Assembly (NCBI GenBank): GCA_009691255.1
Contig: SHUT01000009.1
Span: 1 to 55,786 of the forward strand
Reading direction: 5' to 3'
DNA: 55,786 nt
Source of the DNA: Ilumatobacteraceae bacterium
GTDB taxonomy: Bacteria; Actinomycetota; Acidimicrobiia; Acidimicrobiales; Ilumatobacteraceae
In this document: positions 45,929 through 54,474 of the stretch, piece after piece
Layout of the letters: every line of letters starts with the position of its first letter
How positions within the stretch are numbered: the first letter of the stretch is position 1
The notes under the pieces: generated by a model
Told to the model about the DNA's origin: nothing
Seen by the model: the letters and a program-made list of their open reading frames with translations, nothing else
Databases searched by the model: none
Program-made: the position numbers and the translations under genes

Positions 45929-47118
45929 AGAAGTATGCATTTACATCAGAGAGCGTTACCGAGGGTCATCCTGACAAGATGGCAGACCAGGTTTCAGATG
46001 CAGTTCTTGATGCATTGCTAGCCCAAGACCCCGATAGTCGGGTGGCGTGCGAAACACTTCTGACGACTGGACTGTGCATTGTCTCTGGCGAGATTACGAC
46101 AAAGGGATATGTCGATATCCCCACAATCGCGCGCGAGACAATCATGGGAATTGGTTACGACAACGCAACGTATGGTTTTGATGGCAAGACATGTGCGGTC
46201 GGCGTATACCTTGACGCACAAAGTGCCGATATCGCTCAAGGCGTTGATGCCAGTGAAGAAATGCGTCGCGGTAAAAGCGGCGAAGACATTCTCAATAGCC
46301 AAGGTGCCGGTGACCAAGGAATGATGTTCGGTTATGCGTGCGATGAAACTCCAGAACTGATGCCGTTGCCCATTTGGTTGGCGCATCGCATGGCAGAGAG
46401 GCTTACTGAAGTTCGTAAGTCTGGACAGATTCCTTACTTGCGCCCTGATGGCAAGACACAAGTAACTTTTGAATACGAAGACGGTCGTCCAGTGCGCTTA
46501 AGCACGGTACTCATTTCGACTCAGCACGGAGATCGTGTCGACCGCGACACGCAGATTCGTCCAGACCTCATCGAACAAGTCATCATGCCCACGATCCCTG
46601 AAGCATTCAGAGGAGACAAGCCCGAGATACATATCAACCCAACCGGAAAATTTGTTTTGGGTGGACCTCATGCTGATACAGGTCTCACAGGGCGCAAGAT
46701 TATTGTCGACACATATGGTGGCATGGGTCGCCACGGTGGTGGTGCATTTTCTGGAAAAGACCCATCCAAGGTTGACCGCTCTGCTGCATACGCCGCACGA
46801 TGGGTAGCTAAGCATGTAGTCGCTAGCGGTGCTGCCGCAAAGTGTGAAGTGCAAGTTGCCTACGCAATCGGAATGGCTCAGCCAATCAGTATTTTGGTTG
46901 AAACATTTGGGACAAATAAAGTTCCTGAAGATCAGATCGAAGCCGCAGTTCGCGCCACATTCGATCTTCGTCCTGCAGCAATTGTTCGCGATCTCAACTT
47001 GAAGCGTCCGATTTATCAGCAGACTGCTGCGTACGGACATTTTGGGCGCAATAATCCAGACTTCACTTGGGAAATACTTTCCAGACTCGATGCGTTTAAG
47101 GCTGCTGTCAAACTCTGA
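45925..47118 (+). CDS. metK: S-adenosylmethionine synthetase
   Basis: Makes SAM from ATP and methionine. 397 residues with [43 protein letters not shown] and [21 protein letters not shown], all signature segments. The GTG start overlaps the coaBC stop (GTGA) after an AGGAGA SD. Its TGA stop lies in a CTGA tetramer that appears to hold the priA start. Confidence 0.97.
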   Translation: MKKYAFTSESVTEGHPDKMADQVSDAVLDALLAQDPDSRVACETLLTTGLCIVSGEITTKGYVDIPTIARETIMGIGYDNATYGFDGKTCAVGVYLDAQSADIAQGVDASEEMRRGKSGEDILNSQGAGDQGMMFGYACDETPELMPLPIWLAHRMAERLTEVRKSGQIPYLRPDGKTQVTFEYEDGRPVRLSTVLISTQHGDRVDRDTQIRPDLIEQVIMPTIPEAFRGDKPEIHINPTGKFVLGGPHADTGLTGRKIIVDTYGGMGRHGGGAFSGKDPSKVDRSAAYAARWVAKHVVASGAAAKCEVQVAYAIGMAQPISILVETFGTNKVPEDQIEAAVRATFDLRPAAIVRDLNLKRPIYQQTAAYGHFGRNNPDFTWEILSRLDAFKAAVKL

Positions 47119-48908
47119 GTTCTGCGCCTGTTCATGTTGCACGAGTCGTCACAGACGTCTCGGGTATCGACAAGGTTTTTGATTACTCAATCCCAGCAAT
47201 CCTGGTTGGGACAGCTCTCGTTGGCACAAGAGTACGAGTCAATCTCAACGGACGCCGCGTGGGTGGGTGGGTTGTCGCTGTTGGCGAGCTGGCAACTCCA
47301 GGCTTTGATAGCACCATTGAATCCAAATTGGCGCCAATCGTTTCGGTTTCTGGCGTCGGAGTTGAACCCCATCTTGTAGATCTTGCGACCTGGGTGGCAA
47401 CTATGTGGTGCGGACCCATTCGAGCGGTCTTGAGTTCGGCCACGGCACCGTCGGTTCGGGTTAGTCGTGGTTCAGCTCAGCGCAGCCGCAGTATCAAACC
47501 AATCGATGATGATGTAGCGACCTCCACTCGCGCGTTGTTAGCGCAAGGTGGTGGCGTGCTCGTGGTTCCACCTCTGCAATCAGCGCTATCGGTGATTGCA
47601 GCCGCAGCCGAGAGTGGTCCAGTGTTGGCACTATGCCCAACGATCCGGATGTGCATCTTGGGTGCTGCAAGTTTGCGCCGACGTGGTCTCGTTGTGGCTG
47701 TTATGCCCGATGATTGGTCTCGTGCTGCCAGTGGTGTCGACGTTGTCATCGGGGCTCGGTCTGGAGTTTGGGCTCCATGTCGGGATATGTCGTCAGTTGT
47801 GGTGATAGACGAGCATGATGAGTCGTATTGGGAAGAACGCGTTCCCACATGGAACGCCCCCGAAGTTGCCAAAGAACGTGCTCGCCGTGCGGGCGTTGCA
47901 TATGTTGCCGTGTCATCTGTTCCGTCACTGCGAACTTTGTCAATCACTGCTTCTGTCAAACTGCATGCCGCTCCAGTGGCACTGCACGCGTGGCCACAGT
48001 TTGTAGTTGAAGACCTGGCTGCGCAGCCGATCAAAACATCGCTCGTCACAACATCGCTCGTAGATGAGTTGCGTGACTCTAAAAAATCAGTCCTAGCAAT
48101 CTTGAATACCACCGGAAGTGGCCGATTGCTGGCATGCAAGCAATGTCGAGCGATTGCTAAATGCGACACCTGCGCGGCAGCCCTAAGGCAAGATCAAGTC
48201 GGTGTCTTGTTGTGTGGTGTCTGTGAGTCATCTGTCCCAGCGGTGTGTAGGTCATGCGGTCGCACCGTATTTTCAGTGTTGCGGGCTGGTACAGCACAAC
48301 TTCAGCGAGAGTTCTCAGCAATGGCTGCAAGAACTGTTGTCGAAGTTACAAAAGCTACATCACTGGATAATCTTGACTTAAGTTGCGCTTATGTCGGAAC
48401 AGAGGTATTGCTATATCGAGTCTCGTCTGCTGATGTTGTCGTGTTTTTGGACATTGACGCAGAACTAATGGCTCCACGTTTGTCGGCATTGGCTGACACT
48501 TTGGCTTTGTTGGTGCGCGCTGCAAGAGTGGTCGGAACAAATGGGCGAATAATCGTGCAGACGCGCGAACTAAACCACCCGCTGATCCAGGCGATACAAA
48601 AACCAGATTCTACCCAGATCCAAGAGGCCATCATGACAATGTTGCAATCCGAAGTACACCGTCGGAGTTCCATGGGCTTGCCCCCCGTTGCATACTGCTC
48701 GCTTGTAGAAGGACTGATAAACGAACCGCCTCAAGCGTCTGGTATTCAGATTGGGACATTTGGCAATGTTCAAAAGAAGCGTGACGATGTTGGCAGTGTT
48801 TATCTGATTAAGTCTGCGTCACGCAACGATCTGGTTACATATCTTGTGCAACTACGGCAAATAGTGGCTGAAAAAATTCGCGTTCGTATAGACCCTGCTC
48901 GGATGTAG
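47115..48908 (+). CDS. priA: PriA-like primosome protein, helicase-degenerate, CTG start
   Basis: Replication-restart protein of 597 residues from CTG 47115. The N-terminal DNA-binding domain ([38 protein letters not shown]) needs this upstream start. The first conventional start in the frame, GTG 47259, would cut that domain away, and an in-frame TAA at 47097 leaves no other option. Walker A is missing ([14 protein letters not shown]) and the DEAH box reads IDEHDES, as in other actinobacterial PriA proteins thought to lack helicase activity. The zinc-binding cysteines ([22 protein letters not shown]) are kept. Confidence 0.88.
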   Translation: MSSAPVHVARVVTDVSGIDKVFDYSIPAILVGTALVGTRVRVNLNGRRVGGWVVAVGELATPGFDSTIESKLAPIVSVSGVGVEPHLVDLATWVATMWCGPIRAVLSSATAPSVRVSRGSAQRSRSIKPIDDDVATSTRALLAQGGGVLVVPPLQSALSVIAAAAESGPVLALCPTIRMCILGAASLRRRGLVVAVMPDDWSRAASGVDVVIGARSGVWAPCRDMSSVVVIDEHDESYWEERVPTWNAPEVAKERARRAGVAYVAVSSVPSLRTLSITASVKLHAAPVALHAWPQFVVEDLAAQPIKTSLVTTSLVDELRDSKKSVLAILNTTGSGRLLACKQCRAIAKCDTCAAALRQDQVGVLLCGVCESSVPAVCRSCGRTVFSVLRAGTAQLQREFSAMAARTVVEVTKATSLDNLDLSCAYVGTEVLLYRVSSADVVVFLDIDAELMAPRLSALADTLALLVRAARVVGTNGRIIVQTRELNHPLIQAIQKPDSTQIQEAIMTMLQSEVHRRSSMGLPPVAYCSLVEGLINEPPQASGIQIGTFGNVQKKRDDVGSVYLIKSASRNDLVTYLVQLRQIVAEKIRVRIDPARM

Positions 48909-49547
48909 TTAGATTGAGTGAGGGCTCACTTGCAGTATTCGAAATCCAGATCTGCTTAAGACACGCTTGGTCGGGTAATGTTCATTTTCTAACCATTTTT
49001 GCAGTGAGTCACTGCCAAGGTTTTTATTGACAACAAGACGGCCATAACCATTGGGGTCTAAACAGACAAGCCAACGCAAGAGCATTGCATGCAACTCGGG
49101 TTTGCCAACATGAATCGGAGGGTTTGACCAGATGCCGGCAAACTGCGACGGCCCAGAACGAAGTGCCAACTGGTCTGGATGACAGACCCTTACATTGTCA
49201 AGCGAGTTAATCCGAGCATTTCGCTCACACAACGCCAATGCTCGTTCGTTGACGTCAATCGCCCAAATAGTGCGGTTTGGGTTTCGAAGTGCCAAAGTCA
49301 GCGCAAGTGGGCCGACTCCACAACCCAGGTCAAGTAAATCTCCGTCAGGGAGTGCTGAAGTGTCGCCGATATTTTCTAAAAGAATCTTTGTTCCGCGATC
49401 AAGAGAGCCATGACTAAAAGTGGCTCGATCACTCGTTAGCGTCAGATGGCGTATCGGACCACGCACCACAAAAGTTGATTCGGCACTAGGAGTGGCGGGC
49501 TTTTCGTCGAAATAGTGAGAGGGAGGAGTGGGGGTTGGTTCTGGCAT
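48909..49547 (-). CDS. RsmC-like class I SAM-dependent methyltransferase
   Basis: The 212-residue protein carries the SAM-binding motif LLDLGCGVGPLALTLAL, the acidic end of strand 2 (IDVNERALALCERNA), and SNPPIHVGK, the NPP motif of RsmC/RlmG enzymes that methylate guanine N2 in rRNA. Only a single MTS domain is present. An upstream in-frame ATG at 49580 would share the same CATG with def; ATG 49547 is preferred because an AGAAAG-like site precedes it and the added residues are not conserved. Its stop abuts the priA stop with no gap. Confidence 0.78.
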   Translation of the reverse strand: MPEPTPTPPSHYFDEKPATPSAESTFVVRGPIRHLTLTSDRATFSHGSLDRGTKILLENIGDTSALPDGDLLDLGCGVGPLALTLALRNPNRTIWAIDVNERALALCERNARINSLDNVRVCHPDQLALRSGPSQFAGIWSNPPIHVGKPELHAMLLRWLVCLDPNGYGRLVVNKNLGSDSLQKWLENEHYPTKRVLSRSGFRILQVSPHSI

Positions 49548-49578
49548 CGGTGTCTTTCTTCTAGATAGCCTGTCAGAC

Positions 49579-50103
49579 ATGGCCTATGACATACGAACAT
49601 ACGGCGACCCAGTGCTTGCTTCCAAGGCGGCGGTCGTTGACAACATTGATGGCAAATTGGTTCGTCTGGTTGACAACATGCTGCAAGCCATGTATCGGGC
49701 ACCGGGGCTGGGCTTAGCGGCGCCCCAGATCGGAGTGCAAAAACAAATCTTTGTCTATGACGTTGACGAACACCCAATGGCCCTGATCAACCCACGTATC
49801 GTCGAATCAAGTGGCGAGTGGGTATATGACGAAGGATGTTTATCAATTCCTGGTTTGTATGTAGAGATCCTTCGCCCCAAAGAAGTTCTTCTAGAAGCTC
49901 TCGACCTTGAAGGCAACACCGTCAGTATCGAAGCAGACGAACTGCTCGCTCGTTTGTTTCTGCATGAACTCGACCACTTAGACGGAATCTTGATGTTTGA
50001 TCGCATGTCAGCAGAACAACGAAAAGAAGGCCTTATCGAATATCGCAAGATGGCGCAAGATTCGACGTCTTTGGGCGAATCCAAACACATCGGCTTGAAG
50101 TAG
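49579..50103 (+). CDS. def: Peptide deformylase
   Basis: Metalloenzyme removing the N-formyl group from new proteins. 174 residues with GLGLAAPQIG (43-52), EGCLSIPG (Cys87 ligand) and HELDHLDG (His129, Glu130 and His133). TAGCCT (49566-49571) lies 7 nt before the ATG, a leaderless start. It is followed by fmt, which adds the formyl group, after 12 bp. Confidence 0.96.
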   Translation: MAYDIRTYGDPVLASKAAVVDNIDGKLVRLVDNMLQAMYRAPGLGLAAPQIGVQKQIFVYDVDEHPMALINPRIVESSGEWVYDEGCLSIPGLYVEILRPKEVLLEALDLEGNTVSIEADELLARLFLHELDHLDGILMFDRMSAEQRKEGLIEYRKMAQDSTSLGESKHIGLK

Positions 50104-50115
50104 AGCGTTGTCGCA

Positions 50116-51009
50116 GTGGCGGGATCAAAAAAAAGCAATCTTCCGACACTTGTATTTCTTGGGTCACCTGAGCCAGCCGTTGTCGTGCTGGATGCTCTGG
50201 TCTCAGCTGGTGCGCACATAGAGGCCGTCGTCACGCAACCAGACGCCAAGCGAGGCAGAGGATCATTGCTTAGTCCAACGCCGGTCAAACTACGCGCGCT
50301 AGAGCACGGTCTCGCTGTGACGCACAATATTGCCGACCTTGCCACATTGACGCAAAGCACTCTTGGAGTGGTTGTTGCCTATGGTCGCATTATTTCAGCC
50401 GACATCTTGCAGCGTCTTCCGATGCTCAATGTCCACTTCTCTCTTTTACCGAGGTGGCGTGGTGCAGCACCAGTGGAGCGCGCAATTTTGGCGGGGGATA
50501 GTCATACCGGAGTTTGCATTATGGATGTTGAAGCAACGCTCGATACTGGGGCGGTGTTTGCCCAATCTGACACACCAATTGCAGATGACGACACATCTAG
50601 TTCACTCACAACGCGTCTGGCACTGCTTGGTGCCGATGCATTGATAGATGTCTTAACGCGTTGGCCAGTTGTTGGCATCGCTCAAAGCGGAGAATCAACG
50701 TATGCGCATAAAATTTCTGCAGCAGAGGGATTAATTGATTGGCGCCAATCCAGCGAACAAATCTGTCGCCAAGTGCGAGCTTTGCCGGCCTACTGTGAGT
50801 TCAACGGACAACGCTTGCGTATTCTTGAAGTCTCCCAACAGCCACACCAAGATGCTGCGGTGGGCGAGTTCATTACACCTGACACCATTGCTACCCCCAA
50901 CGGCTCTGTTCAAATTCTTCGGGTGCAGCCTGCTGGCAAGGCTGCGATGTCAGCCTCGGACTGGGTGCGTGGAGCACGCATTGGTGTTGGCGACAACATA
51001 AGCAAGTAA
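50116..51009 (+). CDS. fmt: Methionyl-tRNA formyltransferase
   Basis: Formylates initiator Met-tRNA using 10-formyl-THF. 297 residues with LVFLGSPEPAVVVLDAL, AYGRIISADIL, the catalytic NVHFSLLPRWRGAAPVERAI, GVCIMDVEATLDTGAVF, and a C-terminal OB domain. GTG start with no strong SD, 12 bp after def. Confidence 0.94.
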   Translation: MAGSKKSNLPTLVFLGSPEPAVVVLDALVSAGAHIEAVVTQPDAKRGRGSLLSPTPVKLRALEHGLAVTHNIADLATLTQSTLGVVVAYGRIISADILQRLPMLNVHFSLLPRWRGAAPVERAILAGDSHTGVCIMDVEATLDTGAVFAQSDTPIADDDTSSSLTTRLALLGADALIDVLTRWPVVGIAQSGESTYAHKISAAEGLIDWRQSSEQICRQVRALPAYCEFNGQRLRILEVSQQPHQDAAVGEFITPDTIATPNGSVQILRVQPAGKAAMSASDWVRGARIGVGDNISK

Positions 51010-51028
51010 CAAAAGGTACGGTTCAGGG

Positions 51029-51502
51029 ATGGCACAAACACAAGCAAAAGTACTGACAGTCAGTGACGGCGTGATGGCTCGCACGCGCGACGATGTGTCA
51101 GGACGCGCTCTCGTTGAATTTTTGCAAACATCAGGTTTTGATGTTCAAGAACATCGTGTTTGCAGCGACGGCATCGAAGCAGTTGCTCAGGCGTTAAAAG
51201 AGATGGCTGACAAGTTTTCTGGAGTCATTGTGACAACTGGCGGAACAGGTTTTGCTCCGCGAGACGTCACCCCAGAGGCAACACTGACAGTGCTTGAACG
51301 CCATGCGCCCGGGTTGGCTGAAGCGATGCGGGCCGTTAATCCACTTGGTCGATTGTCGCGCGGAATAGCGGGCATTGTTCAGAACGCTGTCATCATCAAC
51401 ACTCCAGGATCACCAGCCGGATGCGTTGAGCAATTGGCTTCAATCATTGATGTATTGCCACACGCTGTATCACTGTTAAATCAAATACCCACAGAGCATT
51501 AG
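51029..51502 (+). CDS. moaB: MoaB/MogA-family molybdopterin protein
   Basis: The 157-residue protein has the molybdopterin-binding fold motifs VLTVSDGVMARTRDDVSG, VIVTTGGTGFAPRDVTPEAT and INTPGSPAGCVEQL. Relatives adenylylate molybdopterin before metal insertion. No other molybdenum cofactor genes are in the window, so whether it is MoaB or Mog is open. TACGGT (51017-51022) lies exactly 6 nt before the ATG: leaderless and independent of fmt. Confidence 0.88.
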   Translation: MAQTQAKVLTVSDGVMARTRDDVSGRALVEFLQTSGFDVQEHRVCSDGIEAVAQALKEMADKFSGVIVTTGGTGFAPRDVTPEATLTVLERHAPGLAEAMRAVNPLGRLSRGIAGIVQNAVIINTPGSPAGCVEQLASIIDVLPHAVSLLNQIPTEH

Positions 51503-51557
51503 GTAGGTTGGGTTTAATTCCTAGTGAGCAGGCTTGAGACATCGGTAGTCTTGCTGT

Positions 51558-52430
51558 GTGCTTCGTATCGTCATTCCTAAAGGCTCACTAGAGAAGGCAA
51601 CCTTTGAGTTGTTTGAGGCGGCCGACCTACAAATCAGGCGTTCGTCTTCTGTTGACTACAAGGCCACAATCGACGATCCCCGCGTGGCCGACGTGCGCAT
51701 CTTGCGACCTCAAGAGATTCCGGTGTATGTAGCTGAAGGACTGTTTGATATCGGCATCACTGGACGTGATTGGATCGAAGAAACTTCAAGCAACGTGGTG
51801 AGTCTTGGAGAACTGAAATATTCCAAACTCACCGATAATCCAGTGCGCATCGTCGTGGCTGTAGCTCAAGATTCGCCTGCTCAGACCGTGGGTGATCTTG
51901 GTGCAGGAGTTCGCGTCAGCACCGAGTACCCAGAATTGACGAAGCGATTTTTTGCAGAACGCGGAGTACAAGCAGATATTCGATTAAGTTATGGCGCAAG
52001 TGAAGCAAAGATTCCAGATATTGCCGATTGTGTCGTTGATATCACCGAGACCGGAAGAGCATTGCGTGCGGCTGGACTGCGAGTTATTGACACGATATTG
52101 ACGAGCTATACCGAACTAATAGCGCATCCCGAGGCGGCTCAGAATCCTCAAAAGCGTCATGCCATGTCGCAACTTTTGACACTGCTTAACGGAACACTTG
52201 AAGCACGGGGACGCGTGCTAGTAAAACTCAATGTGTCTGAGGCGCAGTTAGAAGCAGTGCTTAAGGTTTTGCCGTCAGCAAAATCACCAACGGTTTCGCG
52301 GCTTGCGTCTGGTGATTATGCAGTCGAGTCAGTCGTGCCCAAGCAAACCATCAACGTCTTAATCCCAGACCTAAAAGATGCCGGCGCCACAGACCTGCTC
52401 GAAATACCTATCTCCAAAATCGTTCACTAA
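51558..52430 (+). CDS. hisG: ATP phosphoribosyltransferase, long form
   Basis: First step of histidine synthesis. 290 residues, the long type with a C-terminal ACT-like regulatory domain (AQLEAVLKVLPSAKSPTVSRLA), so HisZ is not needed. VIPKGSLEKATFELFEAADL, FDIGITGRDWIEE and the PRPP-site region DCVVDITETGRALRAAGL are present. TAGTCT (51546-51551) lies 6 nt before the GTG: leaderless. hisE, often adjacent in actinobacteria, is absent. Confidence 0.95.
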   Translation: MLRIVIPKGSLEKATFELFEAADLQIRRSSSVDYKATIDDPRVADVRILRPQEIPVYVAEGLFDIGITGRDWIEETSSNVVSLGELKYSKLTDNPVRIVVAVAQDSPAQTVGDLGAGVRVSTEYPELTKRFFAERGVQADIRLSYGASEAKIPDIADCVVDITETGRALRAAGLRVIDTILTSYTELIAHPEAAQNPQKRHAMSQLLTLLNGTLEARGRVLVKLNVSEAQLEAVLKVLPSAKSPTVSRLASGDYAVESVVPKQTINVLIPDLKDAGATDLLEIPISKIVH

Positions 52431-52451
52431 CTCACGATCTGAGCACCGTAT

Positions 52452-52673
52452 ATGCCTCAATCTTTTTTTGACGTCAGCGGCCAAGTCAGCCAGTTTGATT
52501 CGGCCTCAGGGCTAGGGCAGATTCGGACGGCATCAGGAGAGACCTATCGATTCCATTGCATTGAGATCAACGATGATTCTCGTTCGATTGCAATTGGCGC
52601 CCAAGTGACTTGTGATATCTGGCCGATACTGGGTGGCTACGAAGCAATCAACATTGCAACGGCAAACAAATAA
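52452..52673 (+). CDS. Small cold-shock-domain-like protein
   Basis: A 73-residue single-domain protein: GQVSQFDSASGLGQIRTASGETYRFHC followed by VTCDIWPILGGYEAINI reads as a divergent five-stranded OB fold like cold-shock proteins, but without the usual aromatic RNP1/RNP2 residues. It begins 21 bp after hisG. No SD or clear -10 was found. Nucleic-acid binding is only inferred from the fold. Confidence 0.6.
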   Translation: MPQSFFDVSGQVSQFDSASGLGQIRTASGETYRFHCIEINDDSRSIAIGAQVTCDIWPILGGYEAINIATANK

Positions 52674-52688
52674 GCCTTACGTCGCTGA

Positions 52689-53039
52689 CTAGCTATCGGT
52701 ATCGGCGCCGACACTTCCCTTGACTTGTACAAATGCCAGGCGGATATTGCTCAGCGCGGTCAATAAAGTTTTGGATTCTTCACCGAGTCGCGCACCAAGA
52801 CCATCCACCAAACAGGCAACTGCATCAATGGCAAGTGCTGCTTCGTGAAGGCGTGGCGGAGACGCAGAGAGGTGGATCGCGGCGAGCTCGTAAAGGCCCA
52901 TCACATGGTTCACCACTACGATTTCGGCTGGAGCCTCGGATAGTCGTTCGCGAGCCTCAGACAGGGCGGCATCAGCCTCGGCGACGGCTGCCTGCATCTC
53001 AGGATCTGTTGCTGGGGAAAAGGTGTCATCTGTACTCAT
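52689..53039 (-). CDS. DUF1844-type conserved protein
   Basis: A 116-residue acidic, helical protein. EIVVVNHVMGLYELAAIHLS ... IDAVACLVDGLGARLGEESKTLLTALSNIRLAFVQVKG follows the pattern of DUF1844 proteins, which in actinobacteria are found beside infC. TAGGGT (53053-53048, minus strand) is 8 nt from the ATG at 53039, a leaderless signal. Function unknown. The opposite strand reads open for 167 codons but looks like a shadow. Confidence 0.7.
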   Translation of the reverse strand: MSTDDTFSPATDPEMQAAVAEADAALSEARERLSEAPAEIVVVNHVMGLYELAAIHLSASPPRLHEAALAIDAVACLVDGLGARLGEESKTLLTALSNIRLAFVQVKGSVGADTDS

Positions 53040-53242
53040 TAGGCTGTACCCTACAGGGGGTTAATCGAGCGAAGCGGGGTGCAGCAGTGCCTCCACCTTT
53101 CCACCCGGTTCATGTTGCAAGTCATCATGGCGGAGTTGACAGGTTGTGTGCAGGTGGCGTTCACGCCCTCTCATGGCTTTGTGCGTGCGACGCAGGAATC
53201 CAAAGAAGGAGGGTCAAACCCATTGCATCAGAGTAGACAGTC
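53040..53242 (+). promoter_or_regulatory. infC operon leader (about 203 nt)
   Basis: TACCCT (53047-53052) on the plus strand overlaps TAGGGT (53053-53048) on the minus strand, giving a possible shared divergent -10. A TTGACA occurs at 53136-53141 without a matching -10. A small frame from ATG 53112 (44 codons, or 55 from GTG 53079) ends at TAG 53244-53246, overlapping the proposed infC ATA. A very strong SD AAGGAGGG (53206-53213) sits 8 nt before an ATT (53222) that is in the infC frame but followed by TAG four codons later. infC leaders in other bacteria carry L20-binding structures; none could be proven here. Confidence 0.5.
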
Positions 53243-53977
53243 ATAGCTCCGCCAACGTCAGAGCCTCGCTACAACGAACGTATTCGTGCACGCGAGGTTC
53301 GCCTCATTGGACCGGATGGTAGCCAGATGGGTGTTCGCAATACTGCGGACGCTCTCGTGTTAGCCCGTGAAATCGATCTTGATTTGGTCGAAGTAGCACC
53401 TTTGGCGAATCCGCCAGTGTGCCGCATCATGGATTACGGCAAATTTCGGTACGAAGAAGCACAAAAGGCAAAAGAGTCTCGCAAGAAGACAACTCACGTC
53501 ACCATCAAAGAGGTGAAATTCCGTCCCAAAATCGGCAAGGGCGACTTTGATACCAAAGTTCGTCATATGCATGTGTTTTTGCAAGATGGTCACAAAGTGA
53601 AAGTCACCTTGCAATTCCGTGGTCGCGAGATGGCACACCCCGAGTTAGGTTCCCGAATTCTTGATGCAGTCATCGAGCAACTCGGAGACGTTGCCAAGGT
53701 TGACACCCAGGCACGACTAGAAGGACGCAATATGACTTTGGTCTTGTCGCCAGACAAAAAACCAACTAAAAAAGCTGCAAATAAGGATCCCAAAAGTTCT
53801 ACAGCGATAAAAGCACCGACAAATGTTGATGCTGTTACAAGTAATACGAACGAGACAGTCACAGAAAGCCAAGTACATGCCAAAGATGAAGACCAGCAAG
53901 ACCGCAGCGAAGCGGTTCAAGAAAACGGGGACGGGCAAGTTGCGTCGCCAGCACGCGAACCGACAACACCTGTTTGA
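53243..53977 (+). CDS. infC: Translation initiation factor IF-3, probable ATA start
   Basis: Proofreads start-codon choice on the 30S subunit. The N-domain opens [23 protein letters not shown] and continues [24 protein letters not shown]; the C-domain has [17 protein letters not shown] and [16 protein letters not shown]. This conserved N-terminus lies upstream of the first ATG (53327), and an in-frame TAG at 53234 limits the start to ATA 53243 ([12 protein letters not shown]). Use of non-AUG starts is an established infC autoregulation feature, usually AUU. The protein (244 residues) has an acidic tail of about 70 residues whose last 33 codons overlap rpmI. Confidence 0.88.
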   Translation: MAPPTSEPRYNERIRAREVRLIGPDGSQMGVRNTADALVLAREIDLDLVEVAPLANPPVCRIMDYGKFRYEEAQKAKESRKKTTHVTIKEVKFRPKIGKGDFDTKVRHMHVFLQDGHKVKVTLQFRGREMAHPELGSRILDAVIEQLGDVAKVDTQARLEGRNMTLVLSPDKKPTKKAANKDPKSSTAIKAPTNVDAVTSNTNETVTESQVHAKDEDQQDRSEAVQENGDGQVASPAREPTTPV

Positions 53978-54074
53978 AAAGAAGTCGAGCGTAGTAACTC
54001 GTCGTCTAGCCGGAACAGCCGACGTACACCCTGGAGACGCTCGCAAGATCAAGCGTCTGCTGTGTGAGCGATAG
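53877..54074 (+). CDS. rpmI: Ribosomal protein bL35
   Basis: 65 residues, [20 protein letters not shown] at the N-terminus, highly basic, typical of bL35. The ATG lies 101 nt inside infC in a different frame. Only a weak AGAAAG precedes it, so translation may be coupled to ribosomes moving through the infC tail. rplT follows after 43 bp. Confidence 0.95.
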   Translation: MPKMKTSKTAAKRFKKTGTGKLRRQHANRQHLFEKKSSVVTRRLAGTADVHPGDARKIKRLLCER

Positions 54075-54117
54075 TCAAGTATTCACAAGCGTTTAATTTC
54101 TACGAGAGGATCATCAG

Positions 54118-54474
54118 ATGGCACGTGTAAAAAGAGCAGTGCACGCTCGCAAAAAACATAAAGAAGTTCTAGAAAAGGCCAAGGGTTACTACGGCAACAA
54201 GAGCCGTTCATTTCGGGCCGCTAACGAGCAGGTCATGCACTCGGGGCAGTATGCCTTTCGTGACCGTCGTGCAAAAAAGGGCGAGTTTCGTCGCCTCTGG
54301 ATTCAGAGAATCAATGCGGGTTGTCGCATCAACGATTTGTCGTACAGTCGTTTCATTGCTGGGCTTAATGCAGCAGGCATTGAAGTAGACCGCAAGATTC
54401 TGGCTGAATTGGCTGTTAGCGACGCGGCGGCTTTTGCCAGTCTTGTTGCAGCGGCAAAGGCTGCCCTCAACTGA
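54118..54474 (+). CDS. rplT: Ribosomal protein bL20
   Basis: 118 residues, [26 protein letters not shown] with the basic N-terminal arm, then [31 protein letters not shown] upstream. In characterised bacteria L20 represses its own operon through the infC-rpmI leader. The TGA stop is in a CTGA tetramer that appears to hold the start of the next gene. Confidence 0.96.
   Translation: MARVKRAVHARKKHKEVLEKAKGYYGNKSRSFRAANEQVMHSGQYAFRDRRAKKGEFRRLWIQRINAGCRINDLSYSRFIAGLNAAGIEVDRKILAELAVSDAAAFASLVAAAKAALN

Noticed and set aside
46498-47142. Minus-strand open frame of 214 codons opposite metK
   Set aside because: Wholly antisense to a highly conserved gene; composition is a mirror of metK codons with no family resemblance.
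47259-48908. Shorter priA reading from GTG 47259
   Set aside because: It removes the conserved N-terminal domain that is clearly encoded in frame just upstream.
52733-53236. Plus-strand open frame of 167 codons over the DUF1844 gene
   Set aside because: Mostly antisense to the better-supported minus-strand gene; rich in Arg/His/Pro with no domain. It ends at the TAG discussed for infC.
53327-53977. Shorter infC reading from ATG 53327
   Set aside because: It deletes the conserved [15 protein letters not shown] segment of the IF3 N-domain.
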